The notes under the pieces are model-generated. The model had not been told where the DNA came from and did no database searches. It saw only the letters and a list, made by a program, of their open reading frames with translations. Position numbers and translations under genes: made by a program. A stretch of 64,000 nt of DNA from Chaetoderma sp. LZ-2023a (Eukaryota > Mollusca > Caudofoveata > Chaetodermatida > Chaetodermatidae): the NCBI GenBank assembly GCA_034401795.1, contig CM067373.1:85780021-85844020 (forward strand), read 5' to 3'. Positions 60,240 through 64,000 of this stretch are shown in pieces; the stretch's first letter is position 1; each line of letters starts with the position of its first letter.

Positions 60240-60335
60240 TATTCTGTTGAATATCTTGAAATTAATGTAACTGGAAGCCATTGCTATAAGGCAGCAATGG
60301 CTTCCAATCAAATTTATTTTAAAATATTCACCAGT
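60240..60335. repeat. Hairpin-only MITE copy
   Basis: TCTGTTGAATATCTTGAAAT, ACTGGAAGCCATTGCTATAA, GGCAGCAATGGCTTCCAATC and TTTTAAAATATTCACCAG. Confidence 0.7.
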
Positions 60336-60679
60336 TTTCCTGTATAGTAGAGGCCTAGTGTTGAATTATGATATGGTGAATTCATTAGTGAAAGTGTTAA
60401 TCGGTAAATGTAGACACAGGTCTCCATGTATTCTATGGAAAATTGTCATAGTTTAATTTTCACCCAATATGTAAGCTCAATCAAATAGATTCAAATAAAT
60501 TAGTGTGGCAGTTTTTTGTGGAAGTAAGTATACAGATAAGTTGTCGAATACTTCCAGTCGAATGAATCATCTACATCTAAGATGGCGTGAGTTACATATT
60601 ACGAAAACACATCGTTTAAGCCATAGGGCCTACCAGAAAGCCAGAGATACGTGGTCAACACTTAAGTCATATGGCCTAC

Positions 60680-60838
60680 CTGAAAGCCGGAGTACCATCG
60701 CCAACACGTAGATGAAAGAAAGGCGCGGAATACGTCACCATCCAAATATCCCCGCCTCCGCAGTCGAAGAAAGGATTGCTCCAGCGGCCGTCATTCAGTC
60801 CGACGGAAGGTTCCTTGGAAGTCTCAGCTTCCCCGTAT
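60680..60838 (-). CDS. GPCR exon: extracellular (Cache-like) domain, conserved DCGGG block
   Basis: Acceptor TAATTGTCACCAG at 60839 and donor TTTCAG|GTAGGC at 60679. In the supported frame it reads YGEAETSKEPSVGLNDGRW, SNPFFDCGGGDIWMVTYSAP and FFHLRVGDGTPAF, ending with two bases of an Arg codon completed by the next exon. D-G-x-W-x-x-P-x-F-D-C-G-G-G-x-x-W-M-V-T-Y-S is a highly conserved stretch of GPR158-like ectodomains. A plus-strand frame over the same bases is a shadow. The exon begins in phase 2, so an upstream exon is required. Confidence 0.85.
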
Positions 60839-61107
60839 CTGGTGACAATTATATGAATCTGATTCGTTTAATTATTAAATGATGGCGTATGGCATACTAG
60901 CTTAACCAAATTGTGATTGTTCAGAAAATAAATTGAACGAGCTACGCACTGTACCATGTTCGATTTTCTTAATAAAGAAGTGGGACTATTTTCATAATAA
61001 TAATATTTTCTTTTTCATTTCCCTACGGGAACACGGTACACGCCCTATATGAGAAAACCGGGATTTAGTCTTACCAGTGCATAACTCGTATGTAGAGCAA
61101 CCCACAA

Positions 61108-61137
61108 TCATCATCATCATCATCATCACCCCCCCCC

Positions 61138-61176
<39 letters not shown>

Positions 61177-61376
61177 AGCTCCGCCTCTGCCGCCGTTGTC
61201 AACGTCGCCGCCGCCGCCGCCATCATCGTTGTCGTCATCGTCGTCGTCGTTGTGACCGCCGCCTCCGCCATTGCCATTGTCTTCATAGTCATCGTCGCCA
61301 CCGGCGCCGCTCTTGTCGTCGTCGTAGTCAATCAACATCACCATCAGCAACAGCTGCTGCTAGTTGATGCTGCTAC

Positions 61377-61437
<61 letters not shown>

Positions 61438-61451
61438 GCTGCTGCTGCTGC

Positions 61452-61535
<84 letters not shown>

Positions 61536-61618
61536 TGCAGCAGAAACAGGAGTAGCAGTAGCAGCAGCACCACCATCAGCATCATCAGCAGCAGCACCAC
61601 CACCACCATCACCATCAT
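61108..61618. repeat. Complex trinucleotide block: ATC, C, AC, CCG/GTC, TTG, TTA, CAG/CAC
   Basis: In order: (ATC)7, about 12 C, (AC)16, then 150 bp of mixed GCC/GTC/CAT/TTG triplets (61190-61340). These are followed by about 20 TTG units (61377-61437), a short (CTG), about 28 TTA units (61453-61535), and CAG/CAC/CAT triplets to 61618. Long open frames in all six readings are artefacts of this block. Confidence 0.95.
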
Positions 61619-61639
61619 GATTCATGAATCACCGGTAAG

Positions 61640-61850
61640 CCTGATCTTATCAGAAACGACGATCTTTGGATTGATTTGAAAACTTGATAGAATGATGGAT
61701 TCAGCAGACATCTTGGTGACATCAAAAATCACTAAATGATCTTCTCCTCTGAAACTACTGAACGGCACTGTCGTGCTGGAATTTCGTTTGATGCTTTCGT
61801 AAAGCATAAAACCGTCACATTTTGGAAATACTGTGTACTCCATGGCCGTA
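61640..61850 (-). CDS. Possible upstream exon of the receptor or another gene
   Basis: The minus strand from about 61848 reads TAMEYTVFPKCDGFMLYESI, KRNSSTTVPFSSFRGEDHL, VIFDVTKMSAESIILSSFQI and NPKIVVSDKIRL. It looks like ordinary coding sequence with an N-glycosylation site (NSS). It lies upstream of the first confirmed receptor exon on the same strand. No clean acceptor is seen, and the nearest donors do not leave the phase 2 needed by exon 60838. The link is unproven. Confidence 0.3.
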
Positions 61851-61899
61851 ATGTAATATCAGTCAGAATAGGAATGAGTCAAACTTGGCTACAGAAGTG

Positions 61900-64000
61900 A
61901 TACATCATACGTACATCAGCATGCATATCATCAACATTTTCGTAACCACATAGGACGAATGACGTCTACAACCTGCACCAAAACCGACAGTGAGTAATAG
62001 ATTGGTATCAGCCCTTTGACGGTATGTTAATTGGGCAGAACAGCCGCAGCAAACACAACAAGCAATCCGACCAAACAACTCGTGTTTCAATCGAATTTTG
62101 ACTCTGTACAATCGGCAGTTGTATCAGCCTTAAATGTACTGAATAACCCCACATACAACCCAAATACAACCCCACATACAGTGAAATCGTCAGTTCTGAA
62201 AATCCGGACATAAACAGAACATCGAGTGTCATTCAGACGGCTGTACCACCACATCAACTAGTGCACCAAGCAGTGAACGTCCCCGATAGGTGTCTAGAAG
62301 TTCCATGTAACAATAAATCGGACATACCTGTACCTGAACGGACCTCAATGAATATAGTCATTAGTGCGCACAATGATAATATACCTCCTAATTTCATTAA
62401 CTTATCGCATGTAAATCAAACATGGCATACTACAATAACACCAATTCAAGCGCACGTTAATGCACACGCATACCCAGCTTCAGCTGGCAACATTCGACCA
62501 CCACAACCACCACCACCTCCACACCATCTCCACCACCACTAGCAATACCATCAGTAGAATTTGCCGAAGTGCCACCATCAGTATCTAATAGTAAAAACGA
62601 ACAGGACAGACAGGAGAAAATGCTACAAATTGGTTTGTGGAATGCGAATGGATTGATCACTCAACGCCATAATAAAATACATTCTAGTATATTTGACACG
62701 TTAATTGCTAACTGTGATATAATCCTACTTACTGAAAATTGGTGGGGGGGGGGGGGGGGGCTCTAAGATATTTAATTATGATATTGCAGGGTTTTATTAT
62801 ATTGCGCTAAATAGGACAAGGCATAGGAGAGAAAAACGGGACTCTAGGAGATTATTAGTTTACTTGAAAAAACCTATTCAAAACGGAATAAAATTAGAAC
62901 GTAAAGAAAGTGATGGTTAAAACTCGGAAAAGCATTCTTTGGCGTAAACGATGATTTATTTTTAGGTCTATGTTATGCGGTATCTATAGGGTCCCCAAGA
63001 TCAAGTGATGTTGAAATAGATGTATTCAACAGACTTACTCATTTTGTTACTAAGAAAAATCAGGAGAATAATAAGTATACATTTTTAATTTGCGGAGATT
63101 TTAATGCAAGAACAAATAAATTGCCAGATTTTATCGAGGATGATAATTTTGAACATATATCAGTAAACGACGACTATGAAGAAGATTTCAAAATTAAGTG
63201 CTTTTCAAAAGATATGGGGAAAGTAAACGAAAATGGCAGAAAACTATTAGTATTTTGCAAAGAGACTGGGATACGGAGTGTAAATGGGAGAGTGGGTAAG
63301 GGCACGGAAATAGAGGAAATAACTTGCGTAACGGCGAGGAGGGAAAGCTTGATAGATTATTTACTTTGTTCGGCAACTAAATTAGACGTGGTATAAGATT
63401 TCGAAATTGACGAACCTAAAGAATTATCAGACCATACAGTTCTTAGATGCGCTATAATATATAATCCAGCAAAATATTGACGAACCGTAAAACTGACTTG
63501 GTCCAAAAGAGTGAATGAAAAAATATGTTTGGAAACCAGAACAAATCAACGAATATAGGGCATATATTGTATCAGACGAAGTGCAAAAGTTATATATATT
63601 TTGGATGAATATATGGTTGAAGAAGCGGTTATACTGTTTATAGCGGCAATCCAAAATGCAGCTGATAAATTATTTTAAAGAAAAGACCTAATCTCAAAAG
63701 ACATATTCGAAAGAATGTCCAACACTACTCAACGGATTGTGAAATTAAAAGACGGCATTTTTTTCATATGTTAAACAACAATAGAAAAGAACAAATCGAA
63801 TTATCCCGTACAAATTTGGTAACAGCAAAACAGATTAAAAAAATAGTGTTAAAATTTGAATATTGAGCAAAGTATCACTAAGACTGAGAAACTATTGAAT
63901 GGCCAGTACGCAGACCGGAAGCTATATTGGAATGTGCTAAAACTACAGCTAATAAGAAAATGGGGGCATATCCCTCGACGAGTTTGTTGAATTTTTCAAG
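61900..64000 (+). pseudogene. 5' part of a third LINE: proline-rich leader, AP endonuclease, start of linker
   Basis: An upstream frame (62031-62600) is Asn/Thr/Pro/His-rich, ending QPPPPPPHHLHHH. The endonuclease starts MLQIGLWNANGLI at about 62620 with CDIILLTENWW, then a 19-base G run. It continues in other frames with FLGLCYAVSIGSPRSSDVEI, FLICGDFNARTNKLPDFIED (63085), SVNGRVGKGTE, ESLIDYLLCSATKLD and ELSDHTVLRC (63430). GDFNAR, the SLIDY block and SDH are AP-endonuclease signatures of CR1/jockey-type LINEs. The remaining 500 bp contains linker-like sequence with stops; the RT lies outside the window. Confidence 0.7.
62743..62761. repeat. Poly-G run in the LINE endonuclease
   Basis: A run of about 19 G after TGAAAATTGG that shifts the endonuclease frame and ends it at 62766. 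Confidence 0.9.

Noticed and set aside
60505..60711. 68-residue plus-strand frame
   Set aside because: Overlaps the minus-strand receptor exon 60680-60838 at one end and has no motif; a shadow frame.
61071..61625. Long Asp-, Thr-, Val- and Ile-rich frames
   Set aside because: Trinucleotide block is open in nearly all frames; no gene-like composition outside it.

Overview
This window is nuclear DNA from a eukaryote, most likely a marine invertebrate. It is AT-rich, has large introns, very many tetranucleotide, trinucleotide and TA microsatellites, several non-LTR retrotransposons, a decayed Polinton-like element, short palindromic MITE-like repeats and a 500-N scaffold gap. The repeat beginning ACAAGAGGCCCAAG (39.26 and 41.0 kb) is of a kind I associate with mollusc genomes, so a mollusc or another lophotrochozoan is my best guess. 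This is recall, not a search. There are no operons, ribosome binding sites, CRISPR arrays or recognisable tRNA/rRNA genes.

The one host gene I can read lies on the minus strand from about 60.84 kb down to 29.65 kb. It is a class C orphan G-protein-coupled receptor of the GPR158/GPR179 type (invertebrate relatives resemble Drosophila CG31760). Seven exons with GT/AG borders and compatible phases give the end of the extracellular domain, a cysteine-rich/EGF-like segment, TM1, TM2, TM4 with extracellular loop 2, TM5-6 and TM7. The exon that should carry TM3 was not found in the roughly 19 kb between 37.8 and 57.1 kb. The 5' exons, and probably the 3' end, were also not securely found. Its introns are packed with transposon remains.

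Layout. 0-3.5 kb: a MITE copy, a degenerate minisatellite, and a minus-strand remnant of a repeat-encoded family of unknown function running into the gap. 4.1-12.5 kb: a broken Polinton/Maverick-like element. It has a plus-strand protein-primed DNA polymerase with SAP-like region, zinc finger, exonuclease, motif A and motif B but no YxDTDS motif, followed mainly by minus-strand remnants, perhaps structural genes. 14.1-14.7 kb: a reverse transcriptase fragment. 14.76-25.16 kb: a long inverted duplication of about 1.7 kb arms around a nearly full-length L1/Tx1-like LINE. 25.6-38 kb: MITEs, compound tetranucleotide arrays and three receptor exons. 39.8-44.3 kb: rearranged pieces of a second LINE family. 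45.9 kb: a TATA/CCAAT core-promoter arrangement. 46.7 kb: an ~86-bp tandem repeat. 48-56.5 kb: more repeats and a few doubtful plus-strand ORFs. 56.6-60.9 kb: four receptor exons with MITEs between them. 61.1-64 kb: a complex microsatellite block and the 5' part of a third LINE.

The most notable non-genic pattern is a ~390-bp MITE-like family (about 14 whole or partial copies). It has a perfect-to-degenerate central hairpin and several exact TGACGTCA octamers, the CRE/ATF site, per well-kept copy. Many copies sit in the receptor's introns. One arm of the large inverted duplication ends at the centre of a related hairpin.
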